Below, piece by piece: positions 1-7,998 of a stretch of DNA of 34,857 nt. The translations under genes were made by a program, and so were the position numbers. Location: the NCBI GenBank assembly GCA_018382295.1, contig JAGZQF010000015.1, positions 1 through 34,857 of the forward strand, in the 5' to 3' direction. The notes beneath the pieces were generated by a model, which saw nothing but the letters and a program-made list of their open reading frames with translations, was not told the DNA's origin and searched no databases. Positions within the stretch are counted from its first letter, which is position 1. Each line of letters begins with the position of its first letter. The stretch is from Collinsella sp. GTDB lineage: Bacteria > Actinomycetota > Coriobacteriia > Coriobacteriales > Coriobacteriaceae.

Positions 1-75
1 TCGACGAAACTGGAGAGGAGGTATTACGAGCTCCTGTGCGAATTGGAGAGAGCGCTCCCGCAAACTGCCTCTTGA
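1..75 (+). CDS. Possible 3' end of an upstream gene (partial)
   Basis: Frame 1 is open from the window edge to a TGA at 73-75. It encodes a short helical, charged tail (KLERRYYELLCELERAL followed by PQTAS). That composition looks like a real protein C-terminus, but 24 codons cannot identify a family. A second frame is open from the edge to about position 188, so the choice of frame is uncertain. Sequence left of the window would settle it. Confidence 0.3.
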   Translation, partial: STKLERRYYELLCELERALPQTAS

Positions 76-416
76 CAACTTATAGGAGCGTCGGTTTTAG
101 TTCAACAAGTTTCGGAGTGGTCGCGGTTGAGCGATTCATCGTAGTAAACCGCCATAGTTTTGGCGGAGGCAGTCAGATTTGTGGGTGTTAAACCAAAGAG
201 TGTCCCTTTTGACTAGTCGTTTAAGAACGTCCCCAATGACTAAGTTGCAGGTGGCGGCGGTTGTGTTACACTAACGCTGCGTATATGACGCAAATATCTC
301 GATACAGATCAATGATGTCCGTCGGTATTTGACGGAGCTAGACTGTTTAGCCGCCCTGAAGGTTTATGCAGGGAGCATGTGATCACAGGGCTTGAAAAGA
401 AAGTTGAGCAAACACT
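76..416 (+). other. Gene-free leader region upstream of rho
   Basis: This 341-base stretch holds no convincing gene. It contains a candidate promoter (245-272), a small hairpin with arms CCGCC/GGCGG near 147-165, and another with arms CCGTC/GACGG near 319-335. If the promoter is right, the rho transcript has an untranslated leader of roughly 140 bases. That is long enough for autoregulation, which is known for rho in other bacteria. No riboswitch was recognised. Confidence 0.5.
245..272 (+). promoter_or_regulatory. Candidate rho promoter
   Basis: TTGCAG (245-250) and TACACT (267-272) are separated by 16 bases and resemble -35 and -10 elements of a housekeeping sigma factor. It is the best match upstream of rho, but it rests on consensus similarity only. 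Confidence 0.4.
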
Positions 417-2954
417 GTGTCTGATCAACAGCAAGAAAACGAAATAACGACGACGCAGGCCGCTCCCGCTGCACCGGTTGCGTCGGACCAGGTCGCGGCG
501 CCCGCGCAAGCCTCGGCTCCTGAGACGCCTACGCCTGCAACGGCTGAGAAGGCCGTGCCTGCAACTGGTGAGGAGGCTGTTCCGGCAAAGCCCAAGCGCA
601 CGCGCCGCGTGGCCAAGCCTGTCGCTGACGGCGAGGAGGTCACCAAACCCAAGCGCCGTACCACGCGCACGACGCGCGCCAAGCGCACCGTTGCAGCTGA
701 CTCCTCGGCGCCGATTTCCGATGAGGTCGCGCAGGCACGTGCGTTGGCGCAGATTAGCGAGGCTCAGGTGGTGCGCGCCCGCCGTCGTGCTGCCGAGCGT
801 GAGGCCGCGGCTCTGACTGAGCTCGCAGCTCCGTCTTTACCCGAGACGTCTGCCGCCGACCAGCCGACCGAGAAGCCGGCGCCGCGCACGCGCCGTCGCA
901 CGGCTGCTAAGGCCGAGCAGGTTGCTGAACAGGTAACCCCCGAGCTCACTGAGGCTTCGGTCCGTTCCGCAGCGGGGGAGGACGCATCGCCTGCTGAGCC
1001 CGCTGCGCCTGTCGAGGCCAGCGAAGTTCCCGTTGTCGATCCGGCTTTGCGCCCGCACCGTCGCGGTCGCAAGCCCAAGGCCTTCGTCGAGGCCGAGAAG
1101 GCCGCAGCCGCAGCCGCCGCCGCTCGGGATGCTGCGGCGACCGCCGAGTCTGCAACCGCTGCCGACGCGCCCGTCCAGGATGCTACGACTTCCGAGGCCG
1201 CTCCCGCCGATGCCGAGCCCGCCGACGTCCGTCCCGGTCGCAGCCGTCGTACTGCTGCTAAGCGCACGTCCAAGGCCAAGGCTGCCAAGAAGGGTGCGTC
1301 CGAGGATTCCGCCGAGACGACCGCCGATGCATCGATTGATGCCGCTGAGTCCCAGGACGTCGAACAGCCTGCGCCCGAGAAGCCCAAGCGCGGTCGTAAG
1401 AAGTCCGCTAAGTCCAAGGCGTCCGAGCAGCGGGCTGATGTCGAAGCGCAGGTCGATTCCGGCGCCGAGGCCAATGACGCCGCTGCGGCCAATGCCGACG
1501 CCGCCGCAACCGATGGCGCCGCGCCCGCCGAGGCCGAAGACGGCGCTCGCCCCAACCGTCGCCAGCACAAGCGCAATGACGACCGCAGCGACCGCAAGGA
1601 CGAGCGCAACAACGATCGCCGCAACCGCCAGCGCGACCGCAAGCAGCGCAATAAGGAGCGCAATGCCGCTCCGACTGAGCCCACGCTTTCGCGCGAGGAG
1701 CTCGCGGCCATGAAGGTCGCCGAGCTGCGCGAGAAGGCCAAGGAGTTCGAGATTGAGACGACCGGCAAGAAGAAGGCCGAACTCGTCGAAGAGATCTACA
1801 CCACCGCCGCGAAGGCCGAGGGCTTCCGCGACATCAAGGGCATCCTGCAGATTCGCCCGGATAGCTCCGGCATCATCCATGCTCACGGCTACATGAAGTC
1901 CAACGACGACGCCTTCGTGCCCGCCTACCTCATCCGCTCCGCGCGCCTGCGCACGGGCGACGTCATCGAGGGCTCGCTGCGTCCTTCGCGCGGCGGCGAC
2001 AAGCGCGCCGGCCTCGCCAAGATCACGACCGTCAACGGTCTGGACCCCGAGCAGATTCGCAATCGCCCCAAGTTTGGTGACCTCACCCCGGTCTATCCCA
2101 ACGAGCCGCTGCGCATGGAGCACGGCAAGGACTCCATTACCGGTCGCGCCATCGACATCGTGTCGCCGATCGGCAAGGGTCAGCGTGGCCTGATCGTGTC
2201 CCCGCCTAAGGCCGGCAAGACCACGATCCTCAAGAAGATCTGCCAGTCTATCTCGATTAACAACCCCGAGGTGCACCTCATCTGCCTGCTCGTCGACGAG
2301 CGCCCCGAAGAGGTCACCGATATGCAGCGTTCCATCAAGGGTGAGGTTGTGGCGTCGACCTTCGATATGCCCGCCGACAACCACACTCGTGTGGCAGAGC
2401 TCGTCATCGAGCGCGCCAAGCGCATCGTGGAGCTGGGTGGCGACGTCGTGGTGGTGCTCGACTCCATCACGCGTCTTGCCCGCGCCTACAACTTGGCGGC
2501 GCCCGCCTCGGGCCGCATCCTTTCGGGCGGCGTCGATTCGGCGGCCCTGTATCCGCCCAAGCGCTTCCTGGGCGCAGCCCGTAATATCGAGAACGGTGGC
2601 TCGCTCACCATCCTGGCCTCTGCCCTCATCGACACCGGTTCCAAGATGGACGAAGTCATCTTTGAGGAGTTCAAGGGCACCGGCAACATGGAGCTTAAGC
2701 TCGACCGCGACCTGGCCGACCGCCGTATCTTCCCGGCTATCGACCCTGTTGCCTCCGGTACGCGTAACGAGGACCTGTTGGTCGACGAGCAGATGCGCCC
2801 GTTTGTCTTTGGTCTGCGTCGCATTCTTGCCGGCATGAACAACACCGAGCGCGCAGCCGCGTCGTTTATCAAGGGTCTTAAGGGCACCAACACCAACCAG
2901 GAGTTCTTGGTGCGTTCGGCCAAAAAACACAGCGACTACGAGCAGACGTTCTAG
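417..2954 (+). CDS. rho: Transcription termination factor Rho with long disordered N-terminal extension
   Basis: Rho is a hexameric RNA-dependent ATPase that ends transcription. The 845-residue product starts at GTG. Residues 1 to about 420 are Ala/Pro/Glu-rich with repeated basic patches (KPKRTRR, KPKRGRKK, RPHRRGRKPK) and end in a very Arg/Asn/Asp-rich stretch. The conserved part follows: a Rho N-terminal helical domain from about 422 (LSREELAAMKVAELREKAKE), the cold-shock-like RNA-binding domain from about 475 (GILQIRPDSSGIIHAHGY), Walker A near 595 (PPKAGKTT), Walker B near 680 (DVVVVLDSITRLARAYN), and the region SGGVDSAALYPPKRFLGAAR. E. coli Rho has 419 residues, so the extension doubles the length. 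Such extensions are known in actinobacterial Rho and are thought to aid RNA binding. The ribosome binding site before the GTG is weak. The core identity is certain. Confidence 0.97.
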   Translation: MSDQQQENEITTTQAAPAAPVASDQVAAPAQASAPETPTPATAEKAVPATGEEAVPAKPKRTRRVAKPVADGEEVTKPKRRTTRTTRAKRTVAADSSAPISDEVAQARALAQISEAQVVRARRRAAEREAAALTELAAPSLPETSAADQPTEKPAPRTRRRTAAKAEQVAEQVTPELTEASVRSAAGEDASPAEPAAPVEASEVPVVDPALRPHRRGRKPKAFVEAEKAAAAAAAARDAAATAESATAADAPVQDATTSEAAPADAEPADVRPGRSRRTAAKRTSKAKAAKKGASEDSAETTADASIDAAESQDVEQPAPEKPKRGRKKSAKSKASEQRADVEAQVDSGAEANDAAAANADAAATDGAAPAEAEDGARPNRRQHKRNDDRSDRKDERNNDRRNRQRDRKQRNKERNAAPTEPTLSREELAAMKVAELREKAKEFEIETTGKKKAELVEEIYTTAAKAEGFRDIKGILQIRPDSSGIIHAHGYMKSNDDAFVPAYLIRSARLRTGDVIEGSLRPSRGGDKRAGLAKITTVNGLDPEQIRNRPKFGDLTPVYPNEPLRMEHGKDSITGRAIDIVSPIGKGQRGLIVSPPKAGKTTILKKICQSISINNPEVHLICLLVDERPEEVTDMQRSIKGEVVASTFDMPADNHTRVAELVIERAKRIVELGGDVVVVLDSITRLARAYNLAAPASGRILSGGVDSAALYPPKRFLGAARNIENGGSLTILASALIDTGSKMDEVIFEEFKGTGNMELKLDRDLADRRIFPAIDPVASGTRNEDLLVDEQMRPFVFGLRRILAGMNNTERAAASFIKGLKGTNTNQEFLVRSAKKHSDYEQTF

Positions 2955-2991
2955 GTTGTCATCCACACGCAGCGATAGTCATCAATGCGGT

Positions 2992-3022
2992 AAAGGGTCG
3001 GGGTTTGCGCCTCGACCCTTTT
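2992..3022 (+). terminator. Terminator after rho
   Basis: A hairpin with a stem of about ten pairs (AAAGGGTCGG against CTCGACCCTTT, one G-U pair) is followed by a short T run (TTTTCC). It lies 37 bases after the rho stop codon. Confidence 0.7.
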
Positions 3023-3101
3023 CCATATCGCGTATCCGCGCTTATTTTTAACCATAAGACTGGCAAGCAGCAGGTTTCCCGTTTCAATCCGACATCGTCG
3101 C

Positions 3102-3130
3102 TTGCAATCGACAGGGCGGTTTCGCATAAT
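3102..3130 (+). promoter_or_regulatory. Candidate promoter for the membrane protein and VanZ-like genes
   Basis: TTGCAA (3102-3107) and CATAAT (3125-3130) are spaced by exactly 17 bases. They sit in a locally AT-richer gap 137 bases before the next gene's start. The intergenic stretch 2955-3266 holds only this and the rho terminator. Confidence 0.5.
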
Positions 3131-3266
3131 AGCTTTTAAGCTTCGCGACGGAAAACGCAGATGAAACGAACCATATACCGTTGCTTTGGGGCATAGCCCC
3201 GCTTCATCTTCTCTCGCGCAGCCAACTGAATGATGCGATTTGGGTGCTGGAAGATGGGGAGAGCTC

Positions 3267-4667
3267 ATGGCTTCTTCTGATGCAACACAACGAGCAGTCC
3301 TTGCCGGACTTTCGTGCGGGATCGGCCTGGCCGCCCCCGTGGTTATGTATGCCGCGACGCTGCCGTTTTCGTCGGTGAACGAGACGGTCGTGGCGGGTGC
3401 GGTTCCCTTCGCCGTGGGCGCGGTGGCGGGCGTGGGTATCTATGCCGCCTCGCTGGGCATCTCCGAGTACCGTGCGCAGCGTGAAGAGCGTCTGTTCCAG
3501 CCCGATGCCATGGGCGGTGCTGCCAATCTCAATCAACATCAAAGTGAGTTCAAGACCGCCTCGATTCCGGCTCAGCAGCAGGATGCGACTCCTTACGCTG
3601 CGGCTTCTGCTTCTCAGGCTCAGGCGGAGCAGTCTACCTCGGCATACCTTTCCGGCCTGACTGGTGCGTTCCAGCGCCGTCATGCCGATGATGGTGTCCC
3701 TACCATCGCTCGAGCCGCAGATGCTATGGACGAGGCCGAGGCTTGGTCCATGATCGACAGTATGCTCGACGACGATTCGCCGGTGAGCTGCGACCCTGCA
3801 CACTCGCGCGACGTCTATCAAGTCGCCATCGACGAGCTTACCAACGGCGGGCAGACCGGCTCCTTCAATCGTGACGACATCGCCGCCGCGGCGCGCGCCG
3901 TGTCGGGCTCCCAGGCCGCCCCTGCGGGCAGCACGGCGGCTTTCGTGGCACTCGTTGCCAACGCGGCAGCCAATAACGCCTACAACGCTACCTCGGGCGA
4001 CGCGAACGCTTCTGCCGATTATTCGTACGTTGATGAAGCCATTACCGCGGACGAGGAGGCCGTTGCCGCCCGCCGTGCCGCCGAGAGCTCGCTTTGGGGC
4101 GCTCCTGCTCAGCAGCAGGCGGCTGAGGCTGCGCCGTACAACGCAAACCTCGCCAGCATGCCTATCATCTCCGGTGCCGCGGACATCGATCTTGACGACC
4201 TCGATGAACCTGCAGCCATCACCGCATCGATTGATGCCCAAGATCGCATCGACACCGGCGACCTTCCGGACGCCTCGCTCGAGGTCGATGTCCCCATGGC
4301 CGATTACTCGGGCCACGAGGACATGTGGGCCGCCGCCACCGCGATTCTGGATGAGATTGACGAGCCCGCTCCTGTTGCAGTCCCCACTCCCGTCGCTGCC
4401 CCTCAGCCTGCTGCTCCCGCCTATGTCGGCCGTCACAGCGCTGTGTTCCCCGAGGATACCGCCCGTATCTCGCGCGAGAGCATCGAGCGGGCCGAGGCTA
4501 TTGCCGCCGGCATTATGGAAAATCGTCGTCACGAGCGCGTCAATCAGATCCTCGAGGAAGAGATCGAGCGCCTGCAGTCCTCTACCGCCAAGCGTACGGG
4601 CCGTGCCTATCTGAGCGTTATCGAGGGCGGTACCGCCAGCTTCGCGCCGCTCCGCGCGGAGGCATAA
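3267..4667 (+). CDS. Hypothetical two-helix membrane protein with long Ala-rich acidic tail
   Basis: I do not recognise this 466-residue protein. The ATG at 3267 is chosen because GGGGAGA lies six bases before it; an in-frame TTG at 3240 has no comparable site. Two hydrophobic segments (about 10-32 and 41-64) form an N-terminal hairpin. They are followed by a charged GISEYRAQREERLF segment and then roughly 370 residues rich in Ala, Asp and Glu, probably cytoplasmic and partly disordered. A helical charged stretch near the C-terminus (RISRESIERAEAIAAGIMEN and on) looks like coiled coil. The VanZ-like gene begins eight bases downstream, so the two are probably one transcript. An envelope-associated scaffold is possible, but the function is unknown. 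Confidence 0.8.
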   Translation: MASSDATQRAVLAGLSCGIGLAAPVVMYAATLPFSSVNETVVAGAVPFAVGAVAGVGIYAASLGISEYRAQREERLFQPDAMGGAANLNQHQSEFKTASIPAQQQDATPYAAASASQAQAEQSTSAYLSGLTGAFQRRHADDGVPTIARAADAMDEAEAWSMIDSMLDDDSPVSCDPAHSRDVYQVAIDELTNGGQTGSFNRDDIAAAARAVSGSQAAPAGSTAAFVALVANAAANNAYNATSGDANASADYSYVDEAITADEEAVAARRAAESSLWGAPAQQQAAEAAPYNANLASMPIISGAADIDLDDLDEPAAITASIDAQDRIDTGDLPDASLEVDVPMADYSGHEDMWAAATAILDEIDEPAPVAVPTPVAAPQPAAPAYVGRHSAVFPEDTARISRESIERAEAIAAGIMENRRHERVNQILEEEIERLQSSTAKRTGRAYLSVIEGGTASFAPLRAEA

Positions 4668-4674
4668 CTTCTGC

Positions 4675-5124
4675 ATGGTTAAGATGAATCGAAAATGGGC
4701 GGTCGTGACCTGCCTGATGGCGCTCTTGATCTGGGGCAATTCGCTGGTTCCCGGCTCGGGGTCGGGCTCGCTGAGCCTAACGGTCATGGAAGCTATCCGC
4801 GGTTTCCTGCACGGCGTGGGACTTCCATATGAATGGGTGACCAACTTTGTTGTTCGCAAGTGCGCGCATTTTACCGAGTATATGGTGCTCGGCATCCTGG
4901 CAACGCACGCTTTTGATTTTGAGGGCCGGCACACCTTTGACGTGCTGCTGCCCACGGCGGTGTTCCTGCTGCTGATTCCCTCGATCGACGAGACGATTCA
5001 GCTCTTTGTGCCGGGACGCGCCGGCATGATCACCGATGTGATGATCGACTGCTGTGGAGCGGCAATGGGCGTTGTGCTCCGATATCTCTTACGGTCGCTG
5101 ATGTACGCCAAAAAGGCCGCCTAG
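4675..5124 (+). CDS. VanZ-family membrane protein
   Basis: This 149-residue membrane protein shows the two hallmarks of the VanZ-like family: RKCAHFTEYMVLG (residues 61-73) and the later DETIQLFVPGRAGMITDV segment. Hydrophobic segments lie at about 8-24, 66-80, 90-104 and 122-140. VanZ gives low-level teicoplanin resistance in enterococcal vanA clusters, but most family members sit outside resistance clusters and have unknown roles at the cell envelope. No other van genes are nearby. GGAGG lies 12 bases before the ATG; a second in-frame ATG at 4684 is possible. The stop codon is inside the stem of the terminator that follows. Confidence 0.88.
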   Translation: MVKMNRKWAVVTCLMALLIWGNSLVPGSGSGSLSLTVMEAIRGFLHGVGLPYEWVTNFVVRKCAHFTEYMVLGILATHAFDFEGRHTFDVLLPTAVFLLLIPSIDETIQLFVPGRAGMITDVMIDCCGAAMGVVLRYLLRSLMYAKKAA

Positions 5125-5155
5125 GACGTATTGTTTGGTCCTAGGCGGCCTTTTT
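5110..5155. terminator. Strong bidirectional terminator between convergent genes
   Basis: A perfect 18-pair stem (5110-5127 with 5138-5155) encloses a 10-base loop. T runs follow it on the plus strand, and the A run on the left side serves the minus strand. It can end both the VanZ-like transcript and the ROK kinase transcript. Its left arm includes the last codons and the TAG stop of the VanZ-like gene. Confidence 0.9.
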
Positions 5156-5238
5156 TATTTGAGGGCTTATATGAGGCGTGGTGGCGTCGTTCCATTGGTC
5201 GGATTTGCTGGGCGCGCCACGCCCCGTGGGTGCGTCTG

Positions 5239-6129
5239 TTACTGAAGCGCCTGTGCGCCCAGGGCAAGGCAACCCATGATGCCCTGCTTGCCCTCGAGGC
5301 TGTTGTTGACAATGTAGGTATCGATGTCGTTGACCTCGGGCGTGACGATATAGCCGTTGAGCATTTCGGCACATTTCTTGCGTGCGAGCGGCACGATGGG
5401 GGTGTGGTCGGCCACGCCGCCGCCGATGATGATCTTTTGCGGCGCGTAGCACAGCGTGTAGGTCATGAGCGCCTGTGCCAGATAGCCGGCGAGCAGGTCC
5501 ATGGCCTCCGGGTCATCGGCCATGTCTCCGGCGCTCTTGCCATCCCAGCGCTTTTTAACGCCGGGGCCGGCGATGAGGCCCTCGAGACAGTTGTCGTGGA
5601 AGGGGCAGGCGCTGTGCTCGCCAATGGTGTCGCGCGGGTCGCGCGTGACCAGGATGTGGCCGGCCTCGGGATGCATCATGCCGTGCACGAGCTTACCGCC
5701 CGAGAGCACGCCGGCGCCCACGCCGGTGCCGATGGTCAGGTAGACCACGTCGGTGAGGCCCTTGGCGCAACCAAACGTGACCTCGCCCAGGCAGGCGACG
5801 TTGACGTCGGTATCGTAGCCGCAGGGGATATTGAGCTCGTTTTGGATAGTGCCCAGCAGGTCAAAGTAGCGCCATGCCGTTTTGGGCGTCTCCAGGATCT
5901 TGCCGTATTGGGGCGAGGCAGGGTTGACTGCGGTGGGGCCAAAGGCGCCGATGCCCAGCGCGGCGATGCCCTTGTCGGCAAACCATGCGTTGACGGCCTC
6001 AACGGTCTCCTGCGGGGTCGTGGTCGCGATCTGCTCGCGCTCTAGGACCGTACCGTCCGCATAGCCCGTGGCGCAGACCATCTTGGTGCCACCGGCCTCG
6101 AGCGCTCCGATAAGCTGCTGCTCTGCCAT
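5239..6129 (-). CDS. ROK-family sugar kinase (fructokinase-like)
   Basis: ROK kinases phosphorylate a free sugar with ATP; members with this architecture are usually fructokinases. The 296-residue protein opens with GALEAGGTK, the ATP phosphate-binding loop. It carries GIGAFGP, the sugar-site motif HPEAGH, and the zinc-binding cluster CPFHDNCLEG, and ends with IIIGGGVA in the second nucleotide-binding part. The sequence IGTGVGAGVLSGGKLVHG is typical of the family. AGAGAGGA precedes the ATG at a good distance. The gene stands alone between two terminators with its own candidate promoter, so it is probably a single-gene unit. The enzyme family is clear. Fructose rather than glucose or mannose as substrate is inferred. 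Confidence 0.9.
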   Translation of the reverse strand: MAEQQLIGALEAGGTKMVCATGYADGTVLEREQIATTTPQETVEAVNAWFADKGIAALGIGAFGPTAVNPASPQYGKILETPKTAWRYFDLLGTIQNELNIPCGYDTDVNVACLGEVTFGCAKGLTDVVYLTIGTGVGAGVLSGGKLVHGMMHPEAGHILVTRDPRDTIGEHSACPFHDNCLEGLIAGPGVKKRWDGKSAGDMADDPEAMDLLAGYLAQALMTYTLCYAPQKIIIGGGVADHTPIVPLARKKCAEMLNGYIVTPEVNDIDTYIVNNSLEGKQGIMGCLALGAQALQ

Positions 6130-6167
6130 AGTATTCCTCTCTCTGGGACGAGTTGCTCCGTGACTAA

Positions 6168-6195
6168 AGTATAGAGCTCTAAACTATTTAAGAAA
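6168..6195 (-). promoter_or_regulatory. Candidate promoter of the ROK kinase gene
   Basis: Read on the minus strand, TTTCTT (6190-6195) and TATACT (6168-6173) are spaced by 16 bases. The -10 element is good and the -35 is weak. It lies between the aminotransferase terminator and the kinase start. Confidence 0.4.
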
Positions 6196-6204
6196 GCGCT
6201 ATAG

Positions 6205-6245
6205 AAAGAAGCCTCGCAACGCGGCGGGCGGTGCGGGGCTTCTTT
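6205..6245 (-). terminator. Terminator after the aminotransferase gene
   Basis: A 14-pair stem (6205-6218 with 6232-6245, arms beginning AAAGAAGCC and ending GGCTTCTTT) has a GC-rich 13-base loop. On the minus strand it ends in a T-rich tail. It starts 26 bases past the aminotransferase stop. Confidence 0.8.
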
Positions 6246-6270
6246 GGTTGCTTTAGTTGCCGGGCCGTCC

Positions 6271-7454
6271 TTACCCGCGCGGCTTGATTTTATCACGTAG
6301 CGACTTGAGGTTCTCCAGCGCCGCGTTAAGCGTCTCGTCTCGCTTGGCAAAGTGGAAACGAATCAGATGGTTGACGGGCTCGCGGAAGAAGCTCGAGCCG
6401 GGCACGGCGCCCACGCCCACCTTAGACGCGAGGTCCTCGCAGAATTCGAGGTCGCTGTCATAGCCAAACTCAGAGATGTCCATCATGACGTAGTAGGCGC
6501 CCTGCGGCACGTTGTGCGTGAGGCCGATGCTGCCGAGTCCCTGACAGAACAGGTCGCGCTTGGCGGTGTAGAGGTCGAGGACCTCCCGGTAATAGCTATC
6601 GTCGAAATTGAGGGCGGTAACGACGGCCTCTTGCAGGGGGGGGCGGCGGCGCCTACGGTGAGGAAGTCGTGGACCTTTTTGATGCGCTCGGTGATTTCGG
6701 CGGGAGCGATGGTGTAGCCCAGGCGCCAGCCGGTGATGGAGTAGGTCTTGGACAGCGAGCTGCAGCTGATGGTGCGCTCAAACATGCCGGGCAGCGTGGC
6801 CATGTAGACGTGCTCATGGGGTGCGTAGACGATGTGCTGGTATACCTCGTCGGTGATGCAATAGGCGTCGTACTTTTTGCAGAGGTCGGCGATAAAGGTG
6901 AGCTCCTCGCGCGTAAAGACCTTGCCGCAGGGGTTGGAAGGGTTGCACAGGACGATGGCCTTTGGGTCGTTGTCGCGGAAGGCCGCCTCGAGTGTCTCGC
7001 GGTCGAAGTCAAAGGTGGGCGGGTTGAGCAGCACATAGATGGGCTCGGCTCCCGAGAGAATGGTGTCAGCGCCGTAGTTCTCGTAGAACGGCGAGAAGAT
7101 GACGACCTTGTCGCCGGGGTTCGTGACCGTCATCATGGCGGCCATCATGGCCTCGGTGGAGCCGCAAGTGACTACGATATTCTCGTTGGGGTTCACCGGC
7201 ATGCCCATAAAGTGCTCCTGTTTGGCGGCGAGCGCCTCGCGCATGGCCTGGGAGCCCCAGGTGATGGAGTACTGGTGGTAAAGCGGCTTGGGGTCGGTGG
7301 CGATGGTGCCCAGACTATTGAGCAGCTGCGCCGGGGGATCGAAGTCGGGGAAGCCCTGCGACAGGTTGACGGCGCCATACTTGTTGGAGATGCGCGTCAT
7401 ACGGCGGATGACCGAATCGGTAAACGTTGCCGTGCGGTTGGAGAGTTCTTTCAT
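6271..7454 (-). pseudogene. PLP-dependent class I/II aminotransferase, frame broken at a G8/C8 run
   Basis: The reading frame from the ATG at 7454 (GAAAGGA five bases before it) gives a fold-type I aminotransferase. It has NLSQGFPDFDPP near the N-terminus, the pocket motif CNPSNPCGKVF, ITDEVYQHIVY, and the PLP lysine in SSLSKTYSITGWRLGY. After FLTVGAAAP the frame is lost at eight G on the plus strand (6636-6643), and the expected C-terminal part continues in another frame from about 6635 down to 6271. Family members usually read GA-A-PLQEA here, which needs six C on the coding strand, so two extra bases or one missing base would explain the break. The whole span is 394 codons plus two bases. 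The substrate is unknown; the motifs suit methionine, kynurenine or aspartate-type aminotransferases. It may be a real mutation, slippage or a sequencing error. Confidence 0.85.
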
Positions 7455-7564
7455 GCCGGTCCTTTCGAGCATTTGCAGTGGGGCAAGTTTACTCCTATGA
7501 AACCGGTGGGATTTGCTCGAAATGGATCCGAAAAACTCTTTTCAAAATTCTTGAAAATTGGGGC

Positions 7565-7593
7565 TTGCATCGCGTGGCGTTCCTTGCAATAAT
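7565..7593 (+). promoter_or_regulatory. Candidate promoter of the tRNA cluster
   Basis: TTGCAT (7565-7570) and AATAAT (7588-7593) are spaced by 17 bases and lie 27 bases before tRNA-His, as expected for a stable RNA promoter. Confidence 0.6.
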
Positions 7594-7620
7594 AGTCGAG
7601 CGCGAAGCGCACAGGACACG

Positions 7621-7697
7621 GTGGGTGTAGCTCAGTTGGCTAGAGCGACGGGTTGTGGTCCCGTAGGTCGAGGGTTCGAGTCCCTTTACCCACCCCA
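7621..7697 (+). tRNA. tRNA-His (GTG), CCA encoded
   Basis: The cloverleaf is complete. Acceptor arms GTGGGTG and TACCCAC pair, the anticodon loop reads TTGTGGT with anticodon GTG, and the T loop has GGGTTCGAGTCCC. The base before the acceptor stem is G (7620) and the discriminator is C, giving the extra G-1:C73 pair that marks tRNA-His. CCA is encoded at 7695-7697. Confidence 0.97.
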
Positions 7698-7719
7698 GTT
7701 CTTGCTTCGTGTTGATATC

Positions 7720-7795
7720 GGGTCGTTAGCTCAGTTGGTAGAGCAGGGGACTCTTAATCCCAAGGTCCAGGGTTCGACCCCCTGACGGCCCACCA
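7720..7795 (+). tRNA. tRNA-Lys (CTT), first copy, CCA encoded
   Basis: Acceptor arms GGGTCGT (7720-7726) and ACGGCCC (7785-7791) pair. The anticodon loop ACTCTTAAT carries CTT, decoding AAG. The discriminator is A and CCA is encoded at 7793-7795. The gene lies 22 bases after tRNA-His, so it is probably part of one precursor. Confidence 0.97.
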
Positions 7796-7808
7796 CACGA
7801 TATCTCCT

Positions 7809-7834
7809 CTAAAGTCCGCCACAACGGACTTTAG
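7809..7834 (+). other. Hairpin between the two tRNA-Lys genes
   Basis: A perfect 10-pair stem (7809-7818 with 7825-7834) has a six-base loop CCACAA and sits between the tRNA-Lys copies. The T run after it is absent, so it looks more like a processing or insulating structure in the tRNA precursor than a terminator. Confidence 0.6.
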
Positions 7835-7838
7835 CTTT

Positions 7839-7911
7839 GGGTCGTTAGCTCAGTTGGTAGAGCAGGGGACTCTTAATCCCAAGGTCCAGGGTTCGACCCC
7901 CTGACGGCCCA
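7839..7911 (+). tRNA. tRNA-Lys (CTT), second copy, no encoded CCA
   Basis: The 73 bases are identical to the mature part of the first tRNA-Lys (anticodon CTT, discriminator A). The next three bases are CCC, not CCA, so this copy needs CCA added by nucleotidyltransferase after trimming. This is a recent tandem duplication within one transcription unit. Confidence 0.96.
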
Positions 7912-7924
7912 CCCAAAGATTGTT

Positions 7925-7955
7925 AAAGCGACCGGCCCAGGCTGGTCGCTTTTTT
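7925..7955 (+). terminator. Terminator of the tRNA cluster
   Basis: The stem AAAGCGACC (7925-7933) pairs with GGTCGCTTT (7944-7952) and is followed by a run of T. It begins 14 bases after the last tRNA. Confidence 0.88.
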
Positions 7956-7998
7956 GTTGACCTCGCATGGGGTCGAACCCGTCGGTGCACAGCTGCTT

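Noticed and set aside
837..2966. 709-codon minus-strand open frame opposite rho
   Set aside because: It is a shadow of the high-GC rho coding sequence; rho is certain and the antisense product has no recognisable domain.
4675..5124. Glycopeptide resistance locus
   Set aside because: Only a VanZ-like protein is present; there is no ligase, dehydrogenase or dipeptidase of a van cluster nearby.
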